DNA of 64,000 nt. Origin: Bermanella sp047621325. Its GTDB lineage: Bacteria; Pseudomonadota; Gammaproteobacteria; Pseudomonadales; Oceanobacteraceae. Position numbers and translations under genes: made by a program. The DNA lies in contig JBLHLT010000001.1 in assembly GCA_047621325.1 (NCBI GenBank), forward strand, positions 335,726 to 399,725, in the 5' to 3' direction. Within the stretch, counting starts at the first letter, position 1, and each line of letters opens with the position of its first letter. Of the stretch, positions 1 through 8,980 are shown piece after piece. Below the pieces are notes generated by a model. The model did not search any database, was not told the origin of the DNA, and saw only the letters and a program-made list of their open reading frames with translations.

Positions 1-1090
1 CACCCACGACGTTAATGTAAACGTCCTGATCACCGCAATGAATGCCGCCATGGCGATGCATCACGGCTAACAACATGCTTAAACGGTTTTGATCTAAGCC
101 TACGGCTACGCGCTTCGGGTGGCCAAAGTGACTTTCATCCACCAATGCCTGAATCTCAACCAAAATCGGACGTGTGCCTTCCCAAACCACCATGACACTG
201 GAACCACTAACGGGCTTCTCTGAACGACTCAAGAAAATGGAACTGGGGTTTTTCACTTCTTTAAGGCCCGTTTCCATCATGGCAAACACACCGAGTTCAT
301 TCACGGCACCAAATCGGTTTTTAATGCCACGCAAAGTACGGAAGCGATTATCGCTGTCACCTTCTAGCATGATGGAGCAATCAATCATGTGTTCTAACAC
401 TTTAGGCCCCGCAAGCGAGCCATCTTTGGTGACATGTCCCACCAAAAATAAAACGGTGTTACTTTGTTTTGCAAAGCGAGTTAAAAAAGCGGCGCTTTCT
501 CTAACCTGCGACACGCTGCCCGGTGCAGATTCGACTCCCGGTGTGTGCATCACTTGAATAGAATCAATAACAATGACTTTTGGCGTGTGATTTTTAGCGA
601 TAGAAATAATTTGCTCGACGTCAGTTTCTGCGAGCATTTGCAGTTTACCTGTTGGTAAATTCAAGCGCTGCGCACGCAATGCAACCTGCTGTAAGGATTC
701 TTCACCGGTTATATACAACACCGGCATGTGTTCGGCTAAATAACACATAATTTGCAGCAGCAGTGTCGACTTACCAGCACCAGGGCTGCCGCCAATTAAG
801 TTAACCGAACCTGGCACCAAACCGCCGCCCAGCACACGATCAAATTCAGCCATGCCCGAACTAAAACGCGGCATGGCATCCAGTGAAACCTCATTGAGTT
901 TCACAATTTTATTAAGCCCCATTGCGCCCGCGTTGCCGGCATAACCCTCACGAACAGAGGCTGACTTTGAGGCCGATACCGTAAATTCTTGCAAGGTATT
1001 CCATTGGCCACAGGCACCACATTGCCCTTGCCATTTGCTGTGATCAGACCCACATTCGCTACAAACGTAGGCGACCTTACGCTTTGCCAT
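1..1090 (-). CDS. radA: DNA repair protein RadA (3' part cut by window edge)
   Basis: RadA is a RecA-like ATPase that helps process recombination intermediates and extend heteroduplex DNA during repair. Translating the minus strand from the ATG at 1090 gives a protein starting MAKRKVAYVCSECGSDHSKW. It carries an N-terminal four-cysteine zinc finger (CSEC and CGAC), then a Walker A motif (GGSPGAGKST), a Walker B region ending in VIVIDSIQ, and the RadA-type KNRFG motif. The C-terminal Lon-protease-like domain begins but is interrupted by the window edge after about 363 codons, against about 455 in the family. nhaD starts its own unit behind it on the same strand. The assignment is firm; only the end is missing. 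Confidence 0.95.
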   Translation of the reverse strand, partial: MAKRKVAYVCSECGSDHSKWQGQCGACGQWNTLQEFTVSASKSASVREGYAGNAGAMGLNKIVKLNEVSLDAMPRFSSGMAEFDRVLGGGLVPGSVNLIGGSPGAGKSTLLLQIMCYLAEHMPVLYITGEESLQQVALRAQRLNLPTGKLQMLAETDVEQIISIAKNHTPKVIVIDSIQVMHTPGVESAPGSVSQVRESAAFLTRFAKQSNTVLFLVGHVTKDGSLAGPKVLEHMIDCSIMLEGDSDNRFRTLRGIKNRFGAVNELGVFAMMETGLKEVKNPSSIFLSRSEKPVSGSSVMVVWEGTRPILVEIQALVDESHFGHPKRVAVGLDQNRLSMLLAVMHRHGGIHCGDQDVYINVVG

Positions 1091-1116
1091 ATTTCACCCT
1101 AATGCTGTAAATCGTT

Positions 1117-2367
1117 TTATAACAATGTGCCCATCAATATGGTGGCACCATACCCTAGGGTGTAAGCAAAAAACAGTAAGATAAAGTACTTAAAATAACT
1201 CATAAAGGTTAGCGCTTCTATTTTGCTCATGGCCACAATCCCCGCCGCTGAGCCAATAATGAGCATAGAGCCACCGACACCAACCGCATACGTCAGGCTC
1301 AACCATTGCTGTGCATTCATTACTACATTCGACTTCAGCAATGCTGCCGTTAACGGTACGTTATCAATAACGGCCGATAATATGCCCATCACGTAATTCG
1401 CCAACCAAATCGGCAATACATCATAAATGTGTACAAAGCTTTGCAGCGCATGAATTTCTTTTAACGCACCCACTAGCAATAAAATACCTAAAAAGAACAG
1501 CAATGTGTCGAACTCGATCTGACGAATATAATTTAAAATCGGATGATTATGTGTATCTTCGCCGTACGCACGGGCAAGTAAAAACATCACCGACAAACCA
1601 AACAAAAACGTTAATACAGGAGGAATATCAAACAGTATATTACTGGCAATGGTCGAGAAAATCGTCAGCACAAACACAATGGCAATGGCCGCATCTACTG
1701 GTTCATGGCTCTCTTTTTTAATTTCAATCGTGACCATATCTTTTAATGAATAACTTAATAAACCCGCAAGCACGATAACCGCGGTGAAAGCTGGTAACGA
1801 GAGTAACAGTAAATTCGGAATACTGGCTTTACCCTGCAAAAATATCATCAATGTGGTTACATCACCGGTAATCATCGCTACACCACCTGAGTTCACGGAG
1901 AACACCACAACGGTAGCAAAACGTATGGTTTTACTGGCATCGAGTTTCAGCGATAAAATCAAGGCGATCGAAACAAGTGTGGCGGTAATGTTGTCGGCAA
2001 GGGACGAAAAAACAAAGGCAAATATCGCAATAAAAAACAGCAGTTTACGTTCACTGATTTGTTGCGGTAAAAAGCGATAAATAAGGCTTTCGATTAAGCC
2101 CTTTTTGTTGAGATACACCACAAACGTCATTGCTGCCAACAAAAACAACCAAAGCCCAGCGATCTCGGCAATGTTTTCATACAGGCCCTCAATTACACTG
2201 TCATGACGAGCCTCATGACCCGAAAATACAAACAACAATATCCAAGCTAATGTGCCAAAGAATAAAACCGTTTGCGCCTTATTCACATGAATCACATCTT
2301 CGAGAATCACAAACAATAAGCCCGCAAACGCTAGGCCAATTATGATCACGGATAAAAATTCAGGCAT
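1117..2367 (-). CDS. nhaD: Na+/H+ antiporter NhaD
   Basis: A 416-residue, highly hydrophobic integral membrane protein of the ion transporter (ArsB/NhaD) superfamily, with roughly 11 to 13 predicted membrane segments. The conserved stretch SSLADNITATLVSIALILSL is typical of NhaD antiporters, and a second DNVPLTAALL motif lies near residue 340, giving the paired half-repeats expected of the family. NhaD exchanges cytoplasmic Na+ or Li+ for H+ at alkaline pH in marine and haloalkaliphilic bacteria. The start ATG at 2367 is preceded by a purine-rich run (AAGGGGG on the coding strand). It lies between radA and the mnh operon, all on the minus strand, with a 134-bp gap to mnhG. A related sulfate or arsenite carrier is a less likely alternative. 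Confidence 0.88.
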   Translation of the reverse strand: MPEFLSVIIIGLAFAGLLFVILEDVIHVNKAQTVLFFGTLAWILLFVFSGHEARHDSVIEGLYENIAEIAGLWLFLLAAMTFVVYLNKKGLIESLIYRFLPQQISERKLLFFIAIFAFVFSSLADNITATLVSIALILSLKLDASKTIRFATVVVFSVNSGGVAMITGDVTTLMIFLQGKASIPNLLLLSLPAFTAVIVLAGLLSYSLKDMVTIEIKKESHEPVDAAIAIVFVLTIFSTIASNILFDIPPVLTFLFGLSVMFLLARAYGEDTHNHPILNYIRQIEFDTLLFFLGILLLVGALKEIHALQSFVHIYDVLPIWLANYVMGILSAVIDNVPLTAALLKSNVVMNAQQWLSLTYAVGVGGSMLIIGSAAGIVAMSKIEALTFMSYFKYFILLFFAYTLGYGATILMGTLL

Positions 2368-2501
2368 GACGACCCCCTTAAAAAGAAAGGCCGTATTCTA
2401 GGGGATGATTTAAGAGTAAACCATAACTACTAAGAGGTGCTTTGTGCTAAGAAATGTAAAGATCAGTCATAACGTCTAGTTTCGTCACGTCATCCGCTAA
2501 G

Positions 2502-2858
2502 TTAAGGTGTCATTCGCTCTCGGGCGCGCTTTGATAAGTCCTTATCCACCGTTTTACCCAATATTTCTAGCTTATGGTGCATTGCTGTTTTAGCCAACAT
2601 ATGGGCTGTAACAGGGGCCGTAATCAGCAAAAATAATGTAATCAGTAATTCATGCAGGCTTAAATAACCCTGCTGATAAGTAACCTGCACCATGGACGCA
2701 ATCAGTAAAGAACCTACACCTAATGTTGTCGCTTTTGTTGGGCCGTGAAGACGAGTGTAAAAATCAGGAAGCTTTGCTAACCCAAGAGATCCAATGAACA
2801 CAAAAACGGCCCCAAGCACTAACAATAGGGAGACCACCAATTCAATCCAAAATTCCAT
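2502..2858 (-). CDS. mnhG: Na+/H+ antiporter subunit MnhG (MrpG)
   Basis: Small membrane subunit (118 residues, about three transmembrane helices) of the multi-subunit Mrp/Mnh cation-proton antiporter. The family signature GLAKLPDFYTRLHGPTKATT, a short loop after the first helix, is clear. It is the last gene of the operon, 45 bp beyond mnhF. The C-terminal tail is charged and presumably cytoplasmic. MrpG is needed for assembly of the full complex, although its exact role is not settled. Confidence 0.93.
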   Translation of the reverse strand: MEFWIELVVSLLLVLGAVFVFIGSLGLAKLPDFYTRLHGPTKATTLGVGSLLIASMVQVTYQQGYLSLHELLITLFLLITAPVTAHMLAKTAMHHKLEILGKTVDKDLSKRARERMTP

Positions 2859-2903
2859 TATCTTAATCCTAACTATTCACGTTATCAGACTTGACGCCGA
2901 CGT

Positions 2904-3173
2904 TTATTCGATCAAATCGCCACGCAATATGTATTTACACATGGCTGCTGTACTGACAAAACCCAGCATGGCAATTAATAATGCAGCCTCAAAATAAAGC
3001 GTGGTGCTTGAAGAAATACCAAACAAGATAATCAGCGAAATACTATTAATGTACATGGTATCCAGTGCCAAAATACGATCAGGCCTGCCTGGTCCTTTAA
3101 ACAACCGCCACAAATTAAGGAACAACGAAATACAAACAAGTATAGCGGCGATCATTATTGCAATATTTAGCAT
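2904..3173 (-). CDS. mnhF: Na+/H+ antiporter subunit MnhF (MrpF)
   Basis: 89-residue protein with three predicted transmembrane helices. The conserved GPGRPDRILALD segment after helix one and the following hydrophobic helices identify it as MrpF/MnhF. Its start overlaps the end of mnhE by 7 bp, so the two are very probably translationally coupled within one transcript. Members of this family in other Mrp operons have been linked to solute efflux, but within the complex the subunit is structural. Confidence 0.93.
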   Translation of the reverse strand: MLNIAIMIAAILVCISLFLNLWRLFKGPGRPDRILALDTMYINSISLIILFGISSSTTLYFEAALLIAMLGFVSTAAMCKYILRGDLIE

Positions 3174-3670
3174 TGAAATATCTCCATAAGAGGTCGCTCA
3201 TAACGGTGTTTAATTAAAGCAATCAGCTCATCTTTATCCGTCAGGTTGAGCACATGCACATAAAGCCATTTTTTATCTTCAGAGACTTCCGCGCTAACGG
3301 TACCTGGGGTCAAAGAAACGGTGCTCGCAAGAATTGTAATCGGAAGCTCATGCTCGATACTCAAGGGAATGGCGATAAATGCAGGCGTCAATTTTTTTGA
3401 AGAGCCAAGCACCAGTCGGGCTACTCCAAAATTGGCTATTACGATGTCACCGATCACCATAAACATATAGCGAATGATGGTAAGTGGCTTATGCAAACCC
3501 GGTTGCGGATCCTGCATCCCTGATGCCATTAATGGAATGGCTATAGCCAAAATCACACCGAGCACTAGGTGGCCTGGTGCCAGAGTATTATTAAGCAGCA
3601 ACCAGACAATCAACAATAAAACAGAATGAAATGGCATAGGCAAAAAACGAAAATACGGCTTAGCTTTCAT
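3167..3670 (-). CDS. mnhE: Na+/H+ antiporter subunit MnhE (MrpE)
   Basis: 167-residue membrane protein with two or three N-terminal hydrophobic segments and a soluble C-terminal domain. The segment around STVSLTPGTVSAEV is the hallmark of MrpE. It overlaps mnhD by one base (position 3670) and mnhF by seven, as usual for this operon. MrpE is needed for full activity and stability of the antiporter complex. Confidence 0.93.
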   Translation of the reverse strand: MKAKPYFRFLPMPFHSVLLLIVWLLLNNTLAPGHLVLGVILAIAIPLMASGMQDPQPGLHKPLTIIRYMFMVIGDIVIANFGVARLVLGSSKKLTPAFIAIPLSIEHELPITILASTVSLTPGTVSAEVSEDKKWLYVHVLNLTDKDELIALIKHRYERPLMEIFQC

Positions 3671-5178
3671 TACTTCCCCTCACCTTCAAGTACAGTGTTA
3701 ATTGAGCCAATTCGGCCATGCAGTTCGGCTGCTGCTAGGTCGGTATAACCGATAACAGGCTCACCAAAAACGACCAATAACGGCGACGCACAAAGCAATA
3801 ACGACACAGCAACAAGCTTCAGCGGGGAAATAGCTGCATCGATGGAAACCGTCCCTGTTGACCGCCAAAAAATAGTGGTTCCCGCACGGGATATTGCCAC
3901 AAGACACGCCAGACCAGACAATAAAATAGCTGGCCATACCCAAGCTATTTCACCCATCCCTTCTGCCGCTTGTAAGATAAGGATTTTACCCACAAAACCA
4001 GATAATGGAGGCATTCCCACAACAACCAGCGCAGCGATAAAAAATGCAATGCCAATGACCTTTGCGTGATTCATTTTATCTGCAACCACATAAAAATCTT
4101 CTGCCTGGCCTCGCTGCTTACTAATGAGATCAGCAATCAGAAATAATGCCCCTGTAACCAAGGTGCTATGTATCATGTAGTAAAGTGCTGCTGAAGTCGC
4201 CGCTTCACGCTGCATAGCAATGGCCAACATCAAGGTACCGACCGAAACAACCACTAAATTGGCACTCGTTAATCTTAAGCTAGGGCTAGCAAGTACTCCG
4301 ATGGCTCCTATCACCAACGTTAATAACCCCAATGGCCACAGCCAAGGTATGGCGATACTGGCAAGTGCACCGGCATCTTCACCGAAGATCGTCGTATGTA
4401 CTCGCAAGATACTGTAAACCCCCACCTTCGTCATAATGGCAAATAACGCGGCAACCGGTGCGCTGGCCGCTGCGTAGGTTTTAGGTAGCCAAAAGTGCAG
4501 TGGTAATAACGCGGCTTTTAGTCCAAACACCACTAATAATAATAAACCACCCGCTTTCGCCAAAGCCTGTTCACGCTCACCTAATAAGCGCACTTTGCTG
4601 GCCATATCTTCAATATTAAGTGAGCCGATGGTGCCGTACAGAATACCCAGGGCGAACAAAAAAATACTCGAACCCACCAAATTAAGAATGACGTAATGCA
4701 CATTGGCTTTGGTTTTCTGTTTACCTCCGCCATGAATCAATAACGCATACGAAGCAATCAGCAGAATTTCAAAGAAAACAAACAGATTAAATATATCACC
4801 CGTTAGAAACGCACCGTTAACGCCCATTATCTGAAACATAAACAATGGGTGGAAATACATACCCTCTTTATCCGCACCTGCACAAGCATATAACTGTGCG
4901 CATAGACCCAACACTGAAGTTAACAGTAACATCATGGTTGATAGCCGATCGGCGACTAACGTTATGCCAAAAGGCGGCTGCCAGCCACCTAATACATAAA
5001 TTTGAGTGCCTTGCTGGTGACTACTGAGCAAGAGAAAAGCAGACGCGATAACAAGTAAAATCATAGCCAAAACAGCGAAAACCCGCTGCCGATTGATAGA
5101 GTTGCTTAACGGCGGCAATAACATAAATACTGCCGCCAGCATCGGCAATAAAATAGGGGCAATAGGCAGGTGCAGCAT
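3670..5178 (-). CDS. mnhD: Na+/H+ antiporter subunit MnhD (MrpD)
   Basis: 502-residue polytopic protein homologous to the proton-pumping subunits of respiratory complex I (NuoM/NuoN-like, proton_antipo_M domain). It has about 14 membrane segments; the conserved acidic residue in the VFFEILLIASY helix and the K/H region FGLKAALLPLHFWLPKTYAA are present. It forms the ion-translocating core together with MnhA. It overlaps mnhC at 5178 and mnhE at 3670 by single bases, which indicates tight coupling. Length and domain content are normal for MrpD. Confidence 0.95.
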   Translation of the reverse strand: MLHLPIAPILLPMLAAVFMLLPPLSNSINRQRVFAVLAMILLVIASAFLLLSSHQQGTQIYVLGGWQPPFGITLVADRLSTMMLLLTSVLGLCAQLYACAGADKEGMYFHPLFMFQIMGVNGAFLTGDIFNLFVFFEILLIASYALLIHGGGKQKTKANVHYVILNLVGSSIFLFALGILYGTIGSLNIEDMASKVRLLGEREQALAKAGGLLLLVVFGLKAALLPLHFWLPKTYAAASAPVAALFAIMTKVGVYSILRVHTTIFGEDAGALASIAIPWLWPLGLLTLVIGAIGVLASPSLRLTSANLVVVSVGTLMLAIAMQREAATSAALYYMIHSTLVTGALFLIADLISKQRGQAEDFYVVADKMNHAKVIGIAFFIAALVVVGMPPLSGFVGKILILQAAEGMGEIAWVWPAILLSGLACLVAISRAGTTIFWRSTGTVSIDAAISPLKLVAVSLLLCASPLLVVFGEPVIGYTDLAAAELHGRIGSINTVLEGEGK

Positions 5179-5543
5179 TAGCCATTCCTCTTATCTAAAA
5201 AACGTCGATTGGCTGGTTGCTCAGGGATTCGACCATCTACATGATCATTCCCCTGATCGGCACGAGAACGCATCGCTAATATCACCAAAAATGCCGTCAT
5301 GGCAAAGCCGATAACAATAGCCGTTAGCACTAATGCTTGCGGTAACGGGTCACTGTATTCAGCGGATCGACCAAGAACCGCAGCCCCATCCAGTTTTAAT
5401 CGGCCACTGGCAAATAGAAATAAATTTACGGCATACGATAACAAAGTAAGTCCGATCACAACCGTGAACGTCCGCCCTCTAAGCACAAGAAAAAATCCAC
5501 AGGTCGTTAGTACACCGACACAGAACGCATAAATCGCTTCCAC
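5178..5543 (-). CDS. mnhC: Na+/H+ antiporter subunit MnhC (MrpC)
   Basis: 121-residue three-helix membrane protein homologous to NuoK of complex I. It shows the PQALVLTAIVIGFAMTAFL helix typical of MrpC. It ends and starts within the stop/start overlaps of its neighbours mnhA and mnhD, giving one transcript. The C-terminal 25 residues are hydrophilic and arginine/aspartate-rich, slightly longer than many MrpC tails. Confidence 0.94.
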   Translation of the reverse strand: MEAIYAFCVGVLTTCGFFLVLRGRTFTVVIGLTLLSYAVNLFLFASGRLKLDGAAVLGRSAEYSDPLPQALVLTAIVIGFAMTAFLVILAMRSRADQGNDHVDGRIPEQPANRRFLDKRNG

Positions 5544-8338
5544 TAGTCGTCCTCCTTAATAATAATGCGTTCACTCGTCGTTAACTTACCCAAGTTGGCC
5601 AGTATTAGCATAACTGCGCCCACGACAGTGAGATATACACCTAAATCAAACAGCATGGCACTGGCCAGTTCGAACTCACCAATCCAAGGTAAATTAAAAT
5701 AGTCGAACCAAGTGCTAAGAAATGGCCTGTCAAATATCCAGCTTCCTAGCCCCGTCGCAGTGGCAATTAAAATCCCACCAGCAATTAGCCATTGATAATC
5801 AATCTTCACTCGAGGTTTTATCCATTGAACACCGTGTGCGATGTACTGTTGAATAATCGCCACCGCAGTAATCAACCCTGCAATAAAACCACCACCGGGA
5901 ACGTTATGCCCACGTAAGAAGATATAAGCCGACACCAGTAGCGCTAAAGGAAGAAGGCTCTGTGAGACCATTTCCAACATCATTGGGTGAGGGTCGTTAC
6001 TCCAAGCACGTCCTTTATCATCATGTGGTGGCATGTAAATTTGCATATTGGCAATAAGTTTAAAAATACCCAATGCAGCAATCCCTAGTACGGTAATTTC
6101 GCCAAGCGTATCGAAGCCCCTAAAATCAACCAAAATAACATTGACCACATTAGTACCACCGCCGCCGGTTTTACTATTAGCGATGAAGAAATCAGAAATG
6201 GTGCTCAAGGGGCTGGTTAACATGGCATAACAGATGGTACCGATTACGCACCCGATCATACCTGCCACAAATAAATCGCCGCTTAAACGTCTATTACTCG
6301 ACTCTTTTAGCGTGCTTTGCGGCAAAAAGAATAATGCTAGCAATAACAAAATAATGGTGACTATTTCGACGGAGAGTTGTGTCAGCGCCAAGTCTGGCGC
6401 TGAAAATTGAGCAAATGCCAGCGACACCACAAGCCCTACCACAGACAAAAATATGAGGGCTAAAAATCGTCTTCGATGCCAAACCACCGTTGCTATTGCA
6501 CTTAATATCATTAACACGGCACCGGTTATCGTTACACCATCAATCGGAATTTGAGGGCGTAAACCTGTGTTCTGAGACAGGTTGAATAATGGTAAGGCGC
6601 CCATGACCAATGTGGATAGCAGCAGCAAAAAAACATAACGTTGCAAGGAGCCATTTTCTAATAGACCTATTATACGCCCAGAAACATTTACCACTCGTTG
6701 AATAACGCCTTCGAAGATATGCTTTGCGTCAGGCTCATTAAATTGCGATTGAAATTCAAACAAATGGCGGCGGTTATAATAAATAGTGATCCCACCCACC
6801 ATGGCAATAAAACTCATAAACAATGGAATGTTCAGCCCATGCCATATAGCCAAACTATAAACGGGAACACTATTCGAAAGCACAGCAGAAGAGGCCACGT
6901 TTAGTAGGTCCCCTACAACGTAATTCGGAAATATTCCGACCAACAAACACAACGTCACGAGAATCTCGACAGGGGTCTTCATATAACGAGGGGGCTCTTT
7001 AGGGGTTTTAGGTAAATCTATTGGCTCACCGTTAAAGAATACGTCATGAATAAAACGCAAAGAATACGCCACAGAAAACGCAGCACCCGCCGTAGCAAGC
7101 AATGGTATCAACCAGGACAGAGCGCCCAACATACTTAAATTAATGGTTTCAGCAAAAAACATTTCTTTTGACAAAAAGCCATTTAGTAAAGGAACGCCTG
7201 CCATTGAAAGCGCCGCGACAATTGCCAGCGTCGCGGTATAGGGCATATATTTCCACAAACCATTTAGTTTGCGCATATCCCGCGACCCAGACTCATGATC
7301 GATGATACCCGCCGCCATAAACAAAGAGGCTTTAAAGATAGCGTGATTAATAACATGGAACACCGCTGCGACAGCGGCAAGATCTGAATTTAGACCCAAC
7401 AGAAGTGTGATGAGGCCTAAATGACTGATCGTAGAATAAGCCAGCAACCCCTTAAGGTCATGCTTAAATAAAGCGATATAAGCACCCAAAAGCAACGTTA
7501 TTAGACCCGTTATGCTCACAATAATGAACCACAAATCCGTGCCCGCCAATGCAGGATAAAAACGAGCCATTAAAAAGATGCCGGCCTTTACCATTGTTGC
7601 AGAATGCAAATAAGCACTTACAGGTGTAGGCGCAGACATGGCGTGAGGCAGCCAAAAATGAAATGGAAATTGAGCCGATTTAGTGAAGGCACCTAACAAC
7701 ACTAATATTAACGCAACCGGATAATAGGCATGTGATCGAATCAAATCACCACTGGCCAATACCACATCAAGATCATAACTATCAACGATATTAGCAATTA
7801 GCAATAACCCCGCTAATAACGCAAGGCCTCCGGCCCCCGTCACTGTCAGAGCCATTCTTGCGCCCTTGCGAGCATCAGATTTATGTGACCAAAAACTAAT
7901 CAGAAGAAACGAACTAATACTGGTTAGCTCCCAAAACATCCATAACTGAATCAAGTTATTCGATATAACGATGCCAACCATCGCACTCATAAAGAGCATC
8001 AGGTATGCATAAAATTGCCCCATCGAGTCCTTTGATGATAAATAATACCGTGCGTACAGAATGACCAGCAGGCCAATGCCGAGAATCAATAGCAAAAATA
8101 ACAGCGAAAGTCCGTCAAGCCGAAATGAAAGATCCAACCCCATCGCTGGGATCCACTCTATGGTTTGCCTAACTGACTCACCATCAAAAATATTACCCGC
8201 ATACATCAACACTAAAATCAATGACCACGCCGGCAATATCGCAACGGAAAAAGCGCAAGCATTACGCCCAAAACGCTCTGTAAACAAAGGAATTAATGTG
8301 CCAATAAGAGGCAGTAGCACGACCCACAGCAGATTCAT
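5543..8338 (-). CDS. mnhA: Na+/H+ antiporter fused subunit MnhA-MnhB (MrpAB)
   Basis: Large (about 931 residues) antiporter subunit. The first about 500 residues are a NuoL-like proton_antipo domain (FWELTSISSFLLISFWSHKS; LPHAMSAPTPVSAYLHSATM). A DUF4040-type region follows, and the last about 130 residues (SAYIFLRGHNVPGGGFIAGL onward) are a complete MrpB domain, so the usually separate MrpB is fused. No separate mnhB is present, which agrees with this. I chose the ATG at 8338 (MNLLWVVLLPL), where family members usually begin, with GGAG 12 bases upstream. A TTG at 8392 with AAGG nearby would add 18 residues and cannot be excluded. First gene of the mnhA-C-D-E-F-G operon. Confidence 0.94.
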   Translation of the reverse strand: MNLLWVVLLPLIGTLIPLFTERFGRNACAFSVAILPAWSLILVLMYAGNIFDGESVRQTIEWIPAMGLDLSFRLDGLSLLFLLLILGIGLLVILYARYYLSSKDSMGQFYAYLMLFMSAMVGIVISNNLIQLWMFWELTSISSFLLISFWSHKSDARKGARMALTVTGAGGLALLAGLLLIANIVDSYDLDVVLASGDLIRSHAYYPVALILVLLGAFTKSAQFPFHFWLPHAMSAPTPVSAYLHSATMVKAGIFLMARFYPALAGTDLWFIIVSITGLITLLLGAYIALFKHDLKGLLAYSTISHLGLITLLLGLNSDLAAVAAVFHVINHAIFKASLFMAAGIIDHESGSRDMRKLNGLWKYMPYTATLAIVAALSMAGVPLLNGFLSKEMFFAETINLSMLGALSWLIPLLATAGAAFSVAYSLRFIHDVFFNGEPIDLPKTPKEPPRYMKTPVEILVTLCLLVGIFPNYVVGDLLNVASSAVLSNSVPVYSLAIWHGLNIPLFMSFIAMVGGITIYYNRRHLFEFQSQFNEPDAKHIFEGVIQRVVNVSGRIIGLLENGSLQRYVFLLLLSTLVMGALPLFNLSQNTGLRPQIPIDGVTITGAVLMILSAIATVVWHRRRFLALIFLSVVGLVVSLAFAQFSAPDLALTQLSVEIVTIILLLLALFFLPQSTLKESSNRRLSGDLFVAGMIGCVIGTICYAMLTSPLSTISDFFIANSKTGGGGTNVVNVILVDFRGFDTLGEITVLGIAALGIFKLIANMQIYMPPHDDKGRAWSNDPHPMMLEMVSQSLLPLALLVSAYIFLRGHNVPGGGFIAGLITAVAIIQQYIAHGVQWIKPRVKIDYQWLIAGGILIATATGLGSWIFDRPFLSTWFDYFNLPWIGEFELASAMLFDLGVYLTVVGAVMLILANLGKLTTSERIIIKEDD

Positions 8339-8397
8339 ATAAAGGGATGACTCCAGATTAAATTGCGATGTAAATAATAGACTGTTTGACAAGTCAT

Positions 8398-8980
8398 ACC
8401 TTGAGATTGCTCACTTTGCACATTGTAATACCTTGATCATAAAACAATAAAGTTTTTTAGCTTAATATAAACAAGTAAACTCAGAGTCTTAACGACATCA
8501 AGCTCACTTTGCATACACTAAAAATAAGATATTGGATTCATTACCTCTGTATTTAACAAAGAACCTAATCAATAATTTCAGTTTAAGGCTTCACTTTTTT
8601 CTATTACCAAAGAAATTATCCACTCTTAATTTGAATTTTTAAAAACTCAAAAATACTCGCGTTAAGCACATAAATTCACGATGAAACGATGGGGCATTCG
8701 TAATATTAATACATTGAACTTGTAATGATTTGCCTACTTTAAATTTATCAATTATGCGAACTCAAAGTATCGAATAACTTTTGTAAGTTAAGATTAAAAG
8801 ACATGCTAGCCTGTTATTGCTAGCTTCTAATCATAACAAGCGCCCGCCAATTAATGCTTTTGCATCAATACAAATATAATGCTGCTTATCCATTAAACAC
8901 CGAAAACAAAAAAACCCATTAAAAACGGTGTTTTTAATGGGTTTTAAATATGCATTTAATGAACAAAACTCAATTAAAGT
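8398..8980. other. AT-rich intergenic region, no gene seen
   Basis: About 580 bp between the mnh operon start and the hemE stop. It is visibly AT-rich compared with both neighbours, and every frame is closed within short distances; the longest ATG-initiated frame I tried is only 14 codons. It must hold the mnh promoter at its left end. A 6-bp inverted repeat (GCTAGC, 8805-8810 and 8819-8824) and the hemE terminator at its right end are the only structures recognised. Confidence 0.6.
8904..8941 (-). terminator. Rho-independent terminator of hemE
   Basis: An 11-bp stem (CCCATTAAAAA with its complement, 8915-8941, short loop) is followed on the minus strand by a T-rich run complementary to the A tract at 8905-8914. 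It lies 40 bp after the hemE stop codon. Confidence 0.85.

Noticed and set aside
174..557. 127-codon plus-strand ORF at the left end
   Set aside because: It is antisense to radA, whose zinc finger, Walker motifs and KNRFG motif are intact on the minus strand.
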